Shown here one piece after another: positions 42,766-54,099 of a DNA stretch of 64,000 nucleotides; position 1 is the stretch's first letter; the number at the start of each line of letters is the position of its first letter. The translations under genes were made by a program, and so were the position numbers. This DNA comes from Liopterus haemorrhoidalis. Its lineage: Eukaryota; Arthropoda; Insecta; Coleoptera; Dytiscidae. Below the pieces are notes generated by a model, which saw only the letters and a program-made list of their open reading frames with translations, was not told the DNA's origin and did not search any database. The stretch covers positions 2,048,501 to 2,112,500 of the forward strand of contig OZ020618.1 in NCBI GenBank assembly GCA_963971575.1, given 5' to 3'.

Positions 42766-43345
42766 TGATGTGAAGTGTGAATTTTCACACATTTCAGGGT
42801 TTCGCAGGTATTTAGTAAGTGAATGATGATTATTTGGGATGCCAAAACAAATTTATATTAAAATATTTTTTTGTTAATTTTAATTCGAATGCCTAATACC
42901 ATTATTTAGGTTTCTAAATATGTGCATTATTTTTTTTTATATATATATAACAAGGTTCATTAATATTTTGAAAATTGCGCCTATCACTTCCATTGGTTGT
43001 TTTAAGTTATCTCCTCTGATTTCGTATACAGTTAAACATAGAATTAAATTATAATTTCAACAATTCCCATTGGTTATTATATTTACGCTTTTAAAAAATG
43101 CTTCATTTACCATATAACTAGAATTTTGACAAAATAATTTAAAAAATTAAATGCAAAAAAAAAACAGTTAAAATAAAATTGTCTCCAGACCGGAAGCGAA
43201 CCCTAGATTGTAATTTAGGAAGCGAGAATGCTAACCATTACACTATGAAAGCTTACTGGTTTACTGTGCTACATAACGTATTAAATATTTGATATTGTCA
43301 GCCAAAAAACACAAAAAATGCAATATTTTCCGAAAACATAGCAAT

Positions 43346-43379
<34 letters not shown>

Positions 43380-43470
43380 CTGTGTGTATGTGTTTGTGTT
43401 TGTGTCTGTGTGTGTGTGTGTGTGTCTGTGTGTGTGTGTGTGTGTGTGTGTATACACGATAACTCAAGAA
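42766..43470 (-). mobile_element. 1.1-kb TIR family, reverse copy with tRNA-like block and GT array
   Basis: Begins with GATGTGAAGTGTGAATTTTC and TTCGCAGGTATTTAGTAAGT. A tRNA-like block on the minus strand has A box TAGTGTAATGG (43245-43235) and B-like GGTTCGCTTCC (43202-43192). It runs into a GT/CTGT-type microsatellite at 43347-43451. Confidence 0.7.
43347..43451. repeat. GT dinucleotide microsatellite
   Basis: About 105 bp of GTGTGT with occasional CTGT and TTGT interruptions. Confidence 0.95.
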
Positions 43471-44068
43471 CGGTTTAACTTAGAGAGTTCTTTCTGGTAC
43501 TAAAAATTCTCCTATTAATTGGGAAGAACCCTAATAAAAACCCGAAACCGGAAGAGGAAGTTATTAAACTTTAAAATTTTAAAAAATTCGTAACTAGTAA
43601 ACCAACTGTGGACAAAAATTTGTATAGAACATAATTTGATGTATTTTTGAAGATTTACCTAAAACTTTTTTTAATATTTTTAATTTAATTTTTTTTTTTT
43701 TATTATTATTTTTATTATGAGAGGGCAAGTCTAGCGGAGGTCTCAATTCGCCACTGTTTTTTTTTTGTCTTCACCTGAAATTTAGAAGTAAGGACCTTGT
43801 TTTTTAGGTCTTCATTTGAAATGTAAAAGGAAAGACTTCAAAAAAAGCTAGTCTTACCCTACTTAGGGGCGCTGAATTAAATCTTGCCTAAGGGCGGAAC
43901 AGACCCTCTTGCTGGCTCTGTCGAAGATTACATGGTAGTCAGGTAGGATATATTCAAGTACATACACCCAACGTAAAGTGGAATCTTTACAAAAGGACAC
44001 AAAAGAATAGAAGAAAAACCAAATTATAATGTTTGCAATTATTACTCCTTTAATATATATTACAGATT
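43471..44068. other. Downstream flank of gene C
   Basis: AT-rich with poly(T) near 43688. The last about 80 bp match the 3' flank of gene B. Confidence 0.45.
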
Positions 44069-44074
44069 TTTATT
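44069..44074 (-). terminator. Poly(A) signal of gene C
   Basis: AATAAA on the minus strand about 20 bases past the gene C stop codon, in the same context as gene B. Confidence 0.6.
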
Positions 44075-44093
44075 CTGTGTGACATATTTTTTC

Positions 44094-46176
44094 CTATTCC
44101 TCTGGTTTTGGTTCCTTTGATGGACTTTCGCAAAAATTGGTTGTTGGATTGAATTTTCCAGGTTCTACACAATTCTGTACATATTCTTTAATACCAGTTG
44201 GTTCCCTGACACAAGTGTAGTATTTAGTTTCTTCTTTGTGTTGGAAAAATCCTTCCGATGGACATGTAAATTTACATGCCTTCACATTGACATCATACTT
44301 AGTCAGTGGTGTGTCACATGTATTAATTAAAGGTGGGACCATAGTTGCACAAATGATATAAACAGTGGGATCTCCTGGGTAGATTACATTTTCAAAATTC
44401 TTTTTGTTATAGCAAGCACCATTAACTTCAGTGACAGATTTGCAGGTAGAGGCAGAAGTGCACATTTTTTTCCCATGGTCATATTTAGAACTACCTGGAC
44501 ATTTATAAGTTGATGCTACTACTCCTCCCTTGTCACAATATAGAAATTTAGTGCAGTCCAAAGGATGTGGGAAAAATCCGCGAAATTTACAATCTAGCTT
44601 AACTTGACTTGCAGATCCAGTTGCACAAGGATCATCTTTAACGCATGTGTACGTATCTGGATTACAGAATTCTTTATTAGTGCTACAGTCGGAGATCTCC
44701 AAAAGTGTTCCACTGTTACAATATACTAATTGATTCTTATTTTTACACATAGGACCAGAAGTGCCATCTGTTGGGCATTCATTGTCCTTATCGCCACAGA
44801 CATTTCTTGCAATTCTTCTGTGAGATAACCATGGATATCTCACAGCACTCGTGTAAGAAATAACCTGAAATTAAATTACGAATAATTATAGTTATTTATA
44901 TATAAAGGACCGAAAAAGAGAGTTTACACCCGTTGAAGTTTAATGCTAGATGTGTAGAATAGAACTCAGGTCCTATGTATCCATTGGGGTTATTGGGTTA
45001 GAGGGTTGCCATTAATACCATTGATTAAGAACGGAGTTGTTAGGTTGATTTTTTATTATGGACGCAAAAATCTCTATTCAATTTAAAAAGTTGTCAAAAT
45101 TAAACAAAAATATTTCATCTAGTACGAGAGCTAGCAACGTTTTCGAGAAAGAATTTTAGGTCGGCTGGTTTTTCGATATTTTCCTTTCTTATTGAAGTTA
45201 GGTAGGGATGCGGTACGTCTGGCACCTGTGAGCGGTTGCCTTTACCTGTGCTTATCTCGCCTGTAGAAGTAAAAGTGGATATTTTGAAATCATTTAATAA
45301 AATAAAAAGTTTTTATAAATTAAAAGAAAATATGGTTATTTTTTTACCCTTTTTTACTTTTTAATTGGGATCTTAAGTGGTTAATAAACAACAGTTTTAA
45401 ATATTATAATCGGATTGCTGACAAGTGACTGTTCGTTGCTACAAGTATCGATATTCAATACTATATGATTTCTTTGTCTATATCATTATAATTATTTGCA
45501 TACCCATAGTAACGTATAGTGGCGCAAGTTAACAACTAACCTTCAAAATTATTTGAATAAAAAACAAAGCATTAGAAAGAAACAGCATAATTCGTAGATA
45601 TCTTTACTAATTAGAGCGCGAAAATAAATTTACAACAGTACTCAAACAAACAAAATTATTAATTTTAAGGTAATAATTAAAAATAAGGAAAAATTTATAC
45701 TCATACGTAAATTTTGGATTATAATTTGTTGTTTATTCCAGCAGATTTAAAATTAAAGTTTGTGAATTTAATAATTGGCCGCAAGCTATATTTTAATTAA
45801 TATTTATTACCAGACACTGACAGTTAAGACAAAAAACAAAAAACATTTTTAAAATCGCTGAAAATTGATAACGAGATTATTATATGAATGCACTACTTGA
45901 TACATATATGTAACAGTCACCTATCAGCAATCCGACTATGTCAATTAATTATAATTTAATTCGATTAGTTAGTTTTTGCAGTGTAAAGAATAACTTTGTT
46001 TATTAACTTTTAAATAATTTTTATTTCCATAATTAAAATGCACAACTCTAACTAAAATCTTAAAAAACCCGAACTCAAATTTTTTTATTTGAAATTGATC
46101 GTAGGAAAATTATGGTTTGCTAAGTTGATAAATTATAAATACTTACACAGAATAGTACGACGATTAAGATCTTCAT
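44094..46176 (-). CDS. Gene C: secreted chitin-binding (CBM14/peritrophin-like) protein
   Basis: Exon 1 is 46176-46147 (10 codons, MKILIVVLFC, donor GTAAGT). Exon 2 is 44864-44094 (acceptor AATTTCAG, starts VISYTSAVRY). Product 266 residues: signal peptide, cysteine-rich N-terminal module with DNECPTDGTSGPMC, then three CBM14-like units (first with PHPLDCTKFLYCDKGG) and a charged tail KEPKPEE. Exon 2 and the 3' flank are closest to gene B. Exon 1 and the promoter are closest to gene D, so the gene appears to be a mosaic. The intron (1282 bp) holds a 532-bp MITE at 45407-45938. Confidence 0.9.
45407..45938. mobile_element. 532-bp MITE with GTCGGATTGCTGA-type ends, copy 2
   Basis: Nearly identical to 33103-33633, inside the single intron of gene C. 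It lacks the 104-bp direct repeats that flank copy 1. Confidence 0.85.
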
Positions 46177-46206
46177 TTTTATATCTAATTGATAATTTTT
46201 TTTTTT

Positions 46207-46216
46207 CCTTTATATA
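46207..46216 (-). promoter_or_regulatory. TATA box of gene C
   Basis: TATATAAAGG on the minus strand with an initiator-like TCAATT about 26 bases downstream. This implies a leader under 20 nt. The block is nearly shared with gene D. Confidence 0.65.
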
Positions 46217-46455
46217 CCTATTTTTTTATTAGTTTAAGTAAACATTTAACGACTTTGAATTAAAAATATGCTGTTACGGGGAATATTTTTATTTCATTGT
46301 TTATTTCTAGATTAATATTTCTCAGAAATGAAAAAAGATTTAGAGCAGTCTTTTATAAAGATTAGAGTAGACATTTTGCATACAATTATAAGCGTTTCAA
46401 AGTCAACGCGTAACATCGTCCAAAAACTATAAGCGTCACAAAAGTACATCTCTAT

Positions 46456-47190
46456 ATACAGTGGATACCGTTTATACGACACCTGATGTAACGACATTTT
46501 TGTCTCTTATGAAGACGTTCACAAACTACAACACACGTAATAAATCAAATATTTACCCCAATTTTACACGAATAAATAAATCAAGATATAGTATTAACTA
46601 TCATTCCATAAAGTTTATGAATTTGTTACCAGTTTCTACCAAAGAATTAAGTTCAGTACAATTTAAAAAAACAATTAAAAACTTATTGACTGAAAACCCA
46701 ATGTATAGTTTTAAAGAATTTTTTGAACTTAATTTATTACTTCTGTGTATCAATTATCATTTGTCTTGTTATTGTAATTTATCTGATGGACTGTCCATTA
46801 ATGATTATGTATTGTATGTAGACAATAAATAAATATTATTATTATTATTATTATAACGACATATCGGTTTTTGCGACGAAATTTCAAATTCTCAGCCAGA
46901 AACGTGAGACTTATCGCTTATAACGACATCAGATATTACGACGAAATTAATATAATGAAGAAATATGGCTTGAAATTTGGGTCAAATCATCTTTTATAAC
47001 GACGTATCACCACTGCCTAATGCGAAAACGCCGGGGAAGTACTGAATTGTCTAGGGGAATTACCGAGTTATGAAAAGGCAAGGCGAAACGCGACAGATAA
47101 ACATATTCATTCAGTGGTTAACCACGAGTTGAAGGTACGTCATCGACATGGCGAAACGAAAAGCATGAATGTAAATTTTTGAAATATTGA
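46456..47190 (+). mobile_element. Tigger/pogo-like relic with non-LTR 3' end inside
   Basis: CAGTGGATACCGTTTATACG at 46458 and several TTATAACGAC-type phrases after 46852 (and GCGAAACGAAAAGC near 47152) suggest a pogo/Tigger-like element. It is split at 46500-46852 by the 3' end of a jockey-type retrotransposon (next entry). Confidence 0.5.
46500..46852 (+). mobile_element. 3' end of jockey-type non-LTR retrotransposon
   Basis: Encodes the reverse transcriptase C-terminus (NYNTRNKSNIYPNFTRINKS, then SRYSINYHSIKFMNLLPVS) to a stop at 46830, then AATAAATAAATATTATTATT and an ATT tail. Same family as 8998-9940. Confidence 0.78.
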
Positions 47191-47194
47191 TGAA

Positions 47195-48170
47195 GAACTC
47201 GAAACGGAGAATATGACCGAGGGTTTTAAAGGCAGATTTCGTCGTTTTGTCTACACGAACGTTAAATTTTAACTTATTATCAAAGTAAACACCAAGATTT
47301 TTAACAACTTGCAGCTGATTAAGATTTGCACCTTCAATGGAGTAGTTATATTGTCACATAGGTAATCCTAGGTCAGGATTACGACATCTAGACATTGTGA
47401 CGGTCAGCTGTCTGATTAAAAACTATTCGTCAGCGTCTGATGTATGTGGCCTGATTACGAAAATGCAGACATCGCATTTTCGTAATGAGGAAATATTTGT
47501 CATGACAAATGAATATTGGAACTGGGTTAATTTTCGTTACATAAAGACCGGCAGTCACAAAATATGGAGTTAGTGGAACATAGCCAACTCCAGTGCACAT
47601 ATTAGTCCAGAAGGTGACGACCACGACACTGACGCCAGATTCTTGTACCGAGGGTGAAGCCAAGAAAGTAGTGACCATGTAAGTGGGAGAAGACTTCTCC
47701 AGGCTCCTCGACTCCCGGATGGGTAGCCCCCGCCTCGGAGATAGGTCCAAGCCGATCTTGGCCAACACGGGGTGGACCGAAGACTTCCCCAACTCCATGG
47801 ACCAATTCAAACATTATTTTGTAAAGGTGATATACATATTTAATTTTGTTATGTTGAAACCAGGAGTTGTGTCTCAATCAAACCACCCACTTGACAATAA
47901 TTAATGGCATTAAATTTTCTGGTGAAGCTAATAAAATTACATTTATCCAGATTCAAATAAATTTTGTTGTGCATACAGTACAACAGAAATTTATCTAAAT
48001 CCGAATTAAGATCATGGCAGTCTTGGATATTGACAATATTTTTATAAATTTTTAGGTCATCGGCATATAAAACAAAATTAGAATACTGAAAACATGAAAT
48101 TACGTCATTAATATAGATAATAAATAGTACCGGGCCAAGATGAGAACCCTGAGGCACACCGGGCTTGGAA
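47195..48170 (-). mobile_element. Non-LTR reverse transcriptase fragment split by an insertion
   Basis: The minus strand reads PQGSHLGPVLFIIYINDVIS and FVLYADDLKIYKNI, to NAINY near 47895. It resumes at 47350 with NYSIEGANLNQLQVVKNLGV, typical of the palm-to-thumb region. The gap is a separate insertion (47350-47896). Confidence 0.75.
47350..47896. mobile_element. Insertion inside the reverse transcriptase fragment
   Basis: About 545 bp bounded by TTGTCA/TGACAA ends with TA on each side; its removal restores the reverse transcriptase frame. It has a GC-richer core (47570-47800). Open frames over it are not convincing genes. Confidence 0.55.
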
Positions 48171-48179
48171 GATCTACTC

Positions 48180-48610
48180 TGAATTTAAACATAAAACAAT
48201 CCCCTTAAAACATTATTTTTTTCCTTGAAGGGGCTCAGAAGCCAAAATTTTATCTGGGTGGGGTCACGTTTAATCACAAGAAAAACGTGTCCCTTGAAAA
48301 CGTGTCTTTTTTTTGTGGGGGGACTTAGATCGTGAGCCCCGGTAAGAATAAAGACAAAAAAAATTGTTAGAGGTAATATTTTTATTTGTTTACATAGTTT
48401 TTTCATATCACACTTAAATTATACAAATATTAATTTAGTTGACAGGTGTGTAATTTACACCAAGGTTAGTAAACCGTGTGAATTTATAGGAATTATATTA
48501 AAACTTAAATAATATCATTAAATAAACAGGATGCGCTTCTGGAAAATTCAAATATACTTTAAATTGCGCCTAAAACATTAGGCAACCAACATTACTTTGA
48601 AGTAAATATA
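48180..48610. repeat. Segment shared with 54350-55045
   Basis: GATCTACTCTGAATTTAAAC through AAGTAAATATAGTTGCATAT matches the far upstream flank of gene D. It marks the outer part of a duplicated block that includes the exon 1 and promoter region of C and D. Confidence 0.65.
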
Positions 48611-48879
48611 GTTGCATATAATAGGGTTGCACAGAACTCATTGTCAGGGGTAAGACAAGGAGAGGTTATTAGCGACTCTCGGGTCTCACATGGCCCACAT
48701 ATTTTTTTGGTAACCTGTCAAATGTCAATAAAAATTTTATTAATCTATTTAGGTAAGAAACGCAAAATATACCCTCTTCTTTTTTATCAAAAATTAGCCT
48801 TTCAAGATATTTGTTGTTCCGTCACTGCTTACTGTTATTTTTTTTTTCTGTATGTAATTTTTGATTCTTTGTAATGTGT

Positions 48880-49790
48880 TTAGTCTAGAAAAAATTTGGG
48901 GCTTTAATCGTTTAACGTATTTTGTGATTACTACAATTTTTTAATAGCATAATTTACAATATTTGTGAACATTGTAAATTTAAAAAAGCACAACTCAAAA
49001 ACGGTTAGAGATAGCAATCTGCGGTTAGAATTTTTGTATTTCCCGTAGTTTATTTAGTTTAGAAAAAATTTGGGGCTTTGTTTGTTTAACACCTTTTGAG
49101 ATAACGACAATTTTTTTAATGGTATAATTTACATTATTTGTGATAATAGTGAATTAAAAAAAAAACTCAAAAACGGTTAAAGATAGCGACCTGTGGTTGA
49201 AATTTTTGGATTCTACTAAAATTATTTAGTCTAGAAAAAATTTGGGGCTTTAATCATTTAACGCGTTTTGAGATTACGACAATTTTTTTAATGACGTAAT
49301 TTACATTATTTGTGAAAATACTGAATTAAAAAAAAGCACATCTCAAAAATGGTTAGAGATAGCGACCCGAGATTAAAATTTTTGGATTCCTCATAGTTTA
49401 TTCAGTCTAGAAAAAATTTAAGGCCTTATTCTTTTTACGTATTTTAAAATATAACAAATTTTAATATGGCGTGATTTATAGAAAATTTTATCTTCCCATA
49501 GACGTATCTCAAAAACGAAATACGATAAAGACCTACGGTTGAAATTTTTGGAATCTCGAGGTCCTAATTAACTTGTAACCAAATTTTGAAAAAAAAAATT
49601 TTTTTGAAAATTTATGATTTTTTTTTAAAATTTTTGAAAATTTTGATAAATTCTAACTAAAAAATGGTTAAGGATAAAAATTTGCAGTGTGAAATTTTTG
49701 AATACTCCTACATAGTTTGGTCTAAAAAAAAATTTGGGCTTTAATAAACCAATTATTAAGTTTTGTATAGGCAGTAACCTAAAACCCTTA
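48880..49790 (+). repeat. Imperfect tandem repeat, about 170-bp unit, array 1
   Basis: About five units, each with GTTAGAGATAGCGACC-type and AGTCTAGAAAAAATTTGGGG phrases at about 49010, 49180, 49350, 49520 and 49670. Related to 61190-62500. Confidence 0.75.
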
Positions 49791-50303
49791 AAAATGGCCA
49801 AAATTCGAAAAAATCGTAAGGGGTACCCCTTATGTTTTTTTCAATTTTCGAGCAAAAATTTTTAATCTCCGATTTCATTGAAAATTGGTACAAGTATGTA
49901 TTTTTAGTCGTAGATCAACAAAATTAGGTTCATTTTGAAGTTTGGGCAAAAGTTTTGGCATTATGGGCAAAAAACAAAACCAAATCGGCTCTAACTCAAA
50001 AATTAAGAAAGCATGAATTTTTTAAATATTTTTTTCATAATCCTCACCCCAAATTTAGCTTAAAACTATATTTTGGCTAAATTCGGAGTCAACAATTTTT
50101 TGATCAAAATTTTAGGATTTTTTTTTGTATTTTGTTGGAAAATTAAGGTCACAAACATATGGTCACTTTTGAGTTACGGTCTAAAATTTTGCCATTTGCG
50201 TCAAAAAAAGTAAAAAAAAAAAACAGTCCACAAAAAGGATCAGAGCCGATGAAATGTTAAATAAATTTCGTACGAAATTAATTTTTATGTAACGGCATAA
50301 CAT
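49791..50303. other. AT-rich spacer
   Basis: Continues the style of the preceding array (AAAATTTTAGGATTTTTTTT-type runs) but with no clear unit. No gene. Confidence 0.45.
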
Positions 50304-50675
50304 CCCAGCAAACATTCAACTAACGGCCGAATGCCGGCAAACTGCTTTTATGCTGGTAATTTACTGGCACCAAAAGTAAGTGCAACGCCAGTATTAATAA
50401 TGTATTTCACATTTGTATTTCGCATTCCGCCTATACGAAGTACTTTACCAGCATTTTATAAGCACTCTTCTTCACTCATACTTTTTACTTAAAACCATCA
50501 GAAATAAATCTTGCGACTAATGCGATTATTTTGCACTTTACCGTTGCTGGGCCGGCAACTGATACATCAATGGGCCAGTAACGGCCACGGGGACACCGGG
50601 GTACTGGCCCATTACTTTCAATGCCGGGGAGTATGTGCTTTACCAGTACTGGCCCGTATAAAAATGTTTGCTGGG
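50304..50675 (+). mobile_element. CCCAGC-ended MITE, copy 2
   Basis: 372 bp with intact CCCAGCAAACATT / AATGTTTGCTGGG ends and 2-bp duplication AT (50302-50303, 50676-50677). Very close to copy 1 apart from a 10-bp indel. Confidence 0.88.
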
Positions 50676-51033
50676 ATCGTTTAGATTTTGCAATTTATTA
50701 ATTTAGTTTATTTTATATGCATTTGTACCTACTAAAGTTTTGCAATTGGTAATAAAAATATATGGGAAGAAAAATGTTTTAACATTTAATAAAATGGGCG
50801 CATTAAAAATGTTTATACAAGGGTTAAGGTACCTCGTAAGTGACTGAAAATTGATGATACCCTTTTATACTTTTTGTTTTCACCAAACACAGGTGTTTTA
50901 CGATTCAAGTTTAGTAGACCACCCCTTAAAAAATATCTGTATCCAAGGACTATAATAAGAAGAGAGTAAAAGAGTAGCAGATTTATTGAAACATCATTAA
51001 CAATAGTATACAAAAAACCTGAAAGATATAATA

Positions 51034-51209
51034 TTATCTGTCTCATTTTGTAATACGTAACTAACAGGGAAAGTTCATTTTTTATGTTGTATATTTACAA
51101 TACATTTATAATATTATCATAGTACTGGTTCACACGGATATGCCAAAGTCTGTTTACACCACAAAAGTCACCAAAGTTGTCTAGTTTCGCATTACAAAAT
51201 GAAACAGCT
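51034..51209. mobile_element. Short MITE with TGTAATACG ends, copy 2 (reverse)
   Basis: ATCTGTCTCATTTTGTAATACG-type end mirrors GCATTACAAAATGAAACAG. Reverse copy of 15433-15617. Confidence 0.65.
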
Positions 51210-51210
51210 T

Positions 51211-51752
51211 AAGCGTGTTCTACATTATACTTTATTCGTCAATTTTCTAAACTTTTTTCTTTGAACTAGAAGTTGTCAAAGTTTTAATACAATTTATTTT
51301 TCAATTTTTTGGTAGAGAATGAAATTCTTACACGTGTTTCAGTTCATTTAAAGTACCAACATAAATATATAATTCTTATCTTGTCAAGTGTTTATAACCT
51401 AGCTATTAGATTTGTAAAATTACTGATTTACGTACAAAACACAATTTATATATTCGCCTATTCAAACCAATGATCAACAAAACACTATTAAACACGTGGT
51501 AATACAAAATATTTACAAGCGTAATTTTAATGTTGGTACTATTGTTAAAAGTGTCTACTGCGCATGCACCGAGTTTCAAGTTGGAAATGTTTTCAAGAAT
51601 AGTTTGACCAAATCTAGTTTTGAATAAAGTTGACCTTGACTACATAAAGTGTTCTACACTGTACAATTTCACTGATTTATTTCTAGTACAAGTTCTAGTC
51701 AAAGAAATAAGTATGAAAATTTGACGAGAATTGTATAATGTAGAACACGCTT
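51211..51752. mobile_element. Inverted-repeat element with AAGCGTGTTCTAC ends
   Basis: AAGCGTGTTCTACATTATAC mirrors GTATAATGTAGAACACGCTT, with similarity about 65 bp inward. TTAA (left) and TTTA (right) flank the GCGTG core. It lies directly downstream of gene D's stop codon and may supply its 3' end. Confidence 0.75.
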
Positions 51753-51765
51753 TATACAATAATTT

Positions 51766-54012
51766 TTACAATTTTGGAGGAACTGCGCAAAAATTTATTG
51801 TAGGATTCCAAGTAGCTCCCGGAGCGCAGTCTCTTTCAAAAGGCGTAATTCCATTACTCCCTTTGCAGCAAGCGTAATATTTTTTAGGATCCGAATTAGC
51901 AACAAATCCTTCACTCTGACAAATAAAATTACATGTTATTTTTGCAGGATCAAATTTATGATTTGGAGTGTCACAAGTTGCTATCATTGGTGGAGAAGTT
52001 GCATCCTGAGGACATAAAATATAAACACTTGGAACGCTTGTTGCCATCAACTGTCTTGGTCTTTTGTAACAAAGTCCTTTTTCATCTGCTGTGTATAAAC
52101 TACAAACAGCAGTAGATGAACATGTACCCTTTATTGCATCAAATTTGAAACCAGAAGGACAAGAATATCTTAAACCTTTGGTATCTTTTCCACTGCAGGC
52201 GAAAAATTCTTCACACTTAATTGGATTTATAAACAATCCAGGGTATTTACAATTAAATTCAATGCTTTGTCCTGAAGCACAAGGATCAGTTTTAACACAT
52301 TGGACAGTATCAGGATTACAGAATGGAGTTTCTCCAGTACATTTCAATGGAAATATTTCCATATCATCCATACATGTCACTATTGTGTCTTTACTTTTGC
52401 AAAAATTTCCAGAATTTTCACATTTAAATACAGGAGTTGGGGTATCACATATGCTCCTCAGTAATACTGCCCTTTTCAGTACTTTGGGGTGGAACCCATG
52501 GATTTGGGTCACCTAAAAAATAATAAAAAATTGATTTGAAGTGTGCATTTTCACACATTTCAGGGTTTTGTTTGTATATAGTAACTAAAACTGTGGGTAC
52601 AAAATAAAATTCATAATTTTTGAAAAAATAACGTGCTTTCGTTTAGAGACTTACAAGCGTAGTAAATTACGAGGTATGCTCGTATTAAGACCCAGATGTC
52701 GCTATCCAGTTCTCCAGTTATTCAAAAATATTGTAAGCACAATGTTGCAAAAAATTCAATAACTTTCGAGATAACAGCAATGTACGAGGGATGTTTCCTA
52801 AATTCTGGGAATTGTGCTATAATTAAATTATGCAGAACTTATGGGCAATGTTATTGGTGCCAGACAAGTCTTGACATGTTTATGCAACTATCTAATGCAA
52901 TATTGTTCAGTCTGATTTAGGTGTTCGACTGATATAGACGCGTTTTCATAGCACTGTTTTTGTAACCATGGAAGACGCAGCAAAATCTCAAAGAGCAATA
53001 ATTTTCTTTTTGTGGAAAGAAGGTGTGAAAACAGAAATTATTCAGCGTCTGCAAGGAGTATTTGGTGAGTCTGTAGAATCCAAAAATACTGTTTATCGGT
53101 GGATCGATCGTTTTAAAACTGGTAGAACATCACTAGAAGACGATCCACGCAGTGGGCGCCCAAGCACGTTGGTAAATGAAAGAAACATTACTGCCGTCGA
53201 AGACCTACTAAAAGAGGACACGCGAATGACTATTCGTCAAATTAGTGTGCGCCTAGGGATAGGTACACGACAAGTTCATGACATCTTGCATGATTGTTTG
53301 GGCGTTAGCAAGGTTTCGCCGCACTGGCTGCCAAGGCAATTAGGACCAGAACATAAACTCAATTAAAAGTTCTTTGAGGACGGCTTAAAAAAATTAGTTT
53401 ATCGTTGGGATAAATGTATTCAGTTAAATGGAGATTATGTTGAAAAACTACATTGTAATATTGACGAAAATTAACAAAATAATAAAGATTATAGCTAAAT
53501 TCCCAGAACTTTGGAAACATCCCTCGTATAATAATAATTAAATTATTCCTTTTTGGTTAAATCTGGATGCTTTTACTTTAGTTTCTGATTTAGTCTCTTT
53601 AATTGTTGAAATTAAATTAAAAACTAAAGGAAAAACATAACAATTTATTTAACCGAAAAGGTATAATTTAAAAAATAAAAATTCGGGAGTTAAACTGGAA
53701 AATTATTCCACAATCCATGGTATTCATCTAACCTCGCGTCTTCCGATTTTTCTATCTATTTTTAAGTAATTTTTTTGGTTTAGGCGGAACTAAATGGGAG
53801 TTTCTTATTTTTAAGTTGTCACGAAAACAGAGCTTGGTTAGAGAAATTCTAAAAAACTACTTTCTGTTCCTGAATCTACGTTTTAAGAACTTTATTTTGA
53901 TACCACAAATTTTAAGTACTTAACACTAATTTATTAGTAATAAAATTATGGTCTTATAAGTAAATATATTATTAGTACTTACACAAAATAGTACGATGAT
54001 TAAGATCTTCAT
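51766..54012 (-). CDS. Gene D: secreted chitin-binding (CBM14/peritrophin-like) protein
   Basis: Exon 1 is 54012-53983 (10 codons, MKILIIVLFC, donor GTAAGT). Exon 2 is 52512-51766 (acceptor TTTTTTAG, starts VTQIHGFHPK). Product 258 residues: signal peptide, cysteine-rich N-terminal module with CNPDTVQC (B and C have CNPDTYTC), then three CBM14-like units (first with CKYPGLFINPIKCEEFFAC). Exon 2 is clearly diverged from B and C, while exon 1 is almost that of C. The first unit lacks the usual DC pair (KC instead). The 1470-bp intron contains a mariner deletion derivative at 52785-53526. Secreted chitin-binding role inferred from the domains. Confidence 0.88.
52785..53526 (+). mobile_element. 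Mariner element, internally deleted, both TIRs present
   Basis: CGAGGGATGTTTCCTAAATT mirrors TTTGGAAACATCCCTCG, with TA on each side (52783-52784, 53527-53528). ORF 52968-53366 encodes the N-terminal DNA-binding domain (TSLEDDPRSGRPSTL, DTRMTIRQISVRLGI) to about residue 132. The sequence then jumps to the last residues FEDGLKKLVYRWDKCIQLNG. The DDD catalytic domain is deleted. It sits in gene D's intron. Confidence 0.88.
53775..53852. mobile_element. MITE family A, left-end fragment
   Basis: GTTTAGGCGGAACTAAATGG and GTTGTCACGAAAACAGAGCT match the left half of family A. Confidence 0.55.
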
Positions 54013-54044
54013 TTCTATATCTAGTTGATATATATTTTTTTCAT

Positions 54045-54055
54045 CCTTTATATAT
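54045..54055 (-). promoter_or_regulatory. TATA box of gene D
   Basis: ATATATAAAGG on the minus strand, followed by TCAACT near the expected start site, about 35-45 bases upstream of the start codon. It matches the gene C promoter. Confidence 0.6.
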
Positions 54056-54099
54056 CTTTTTTTAAGTTCAAGTAAACAATCGCTGACCTTAAATATGAT

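Noticed and set aside
43261..43467. His/Thr-repeat frame
   Set aside because: Translation of the GT microsatellite.
47430..47877. 126- and 91-codon overlapping frames
   Set aside because: Both lie in the insertion inside a reverse transcriptase fragment, with no recognisable domain.
52091..52516. 141-codon plus-strand frame
   Set aside because: Antisense to exon 2 of gene D.
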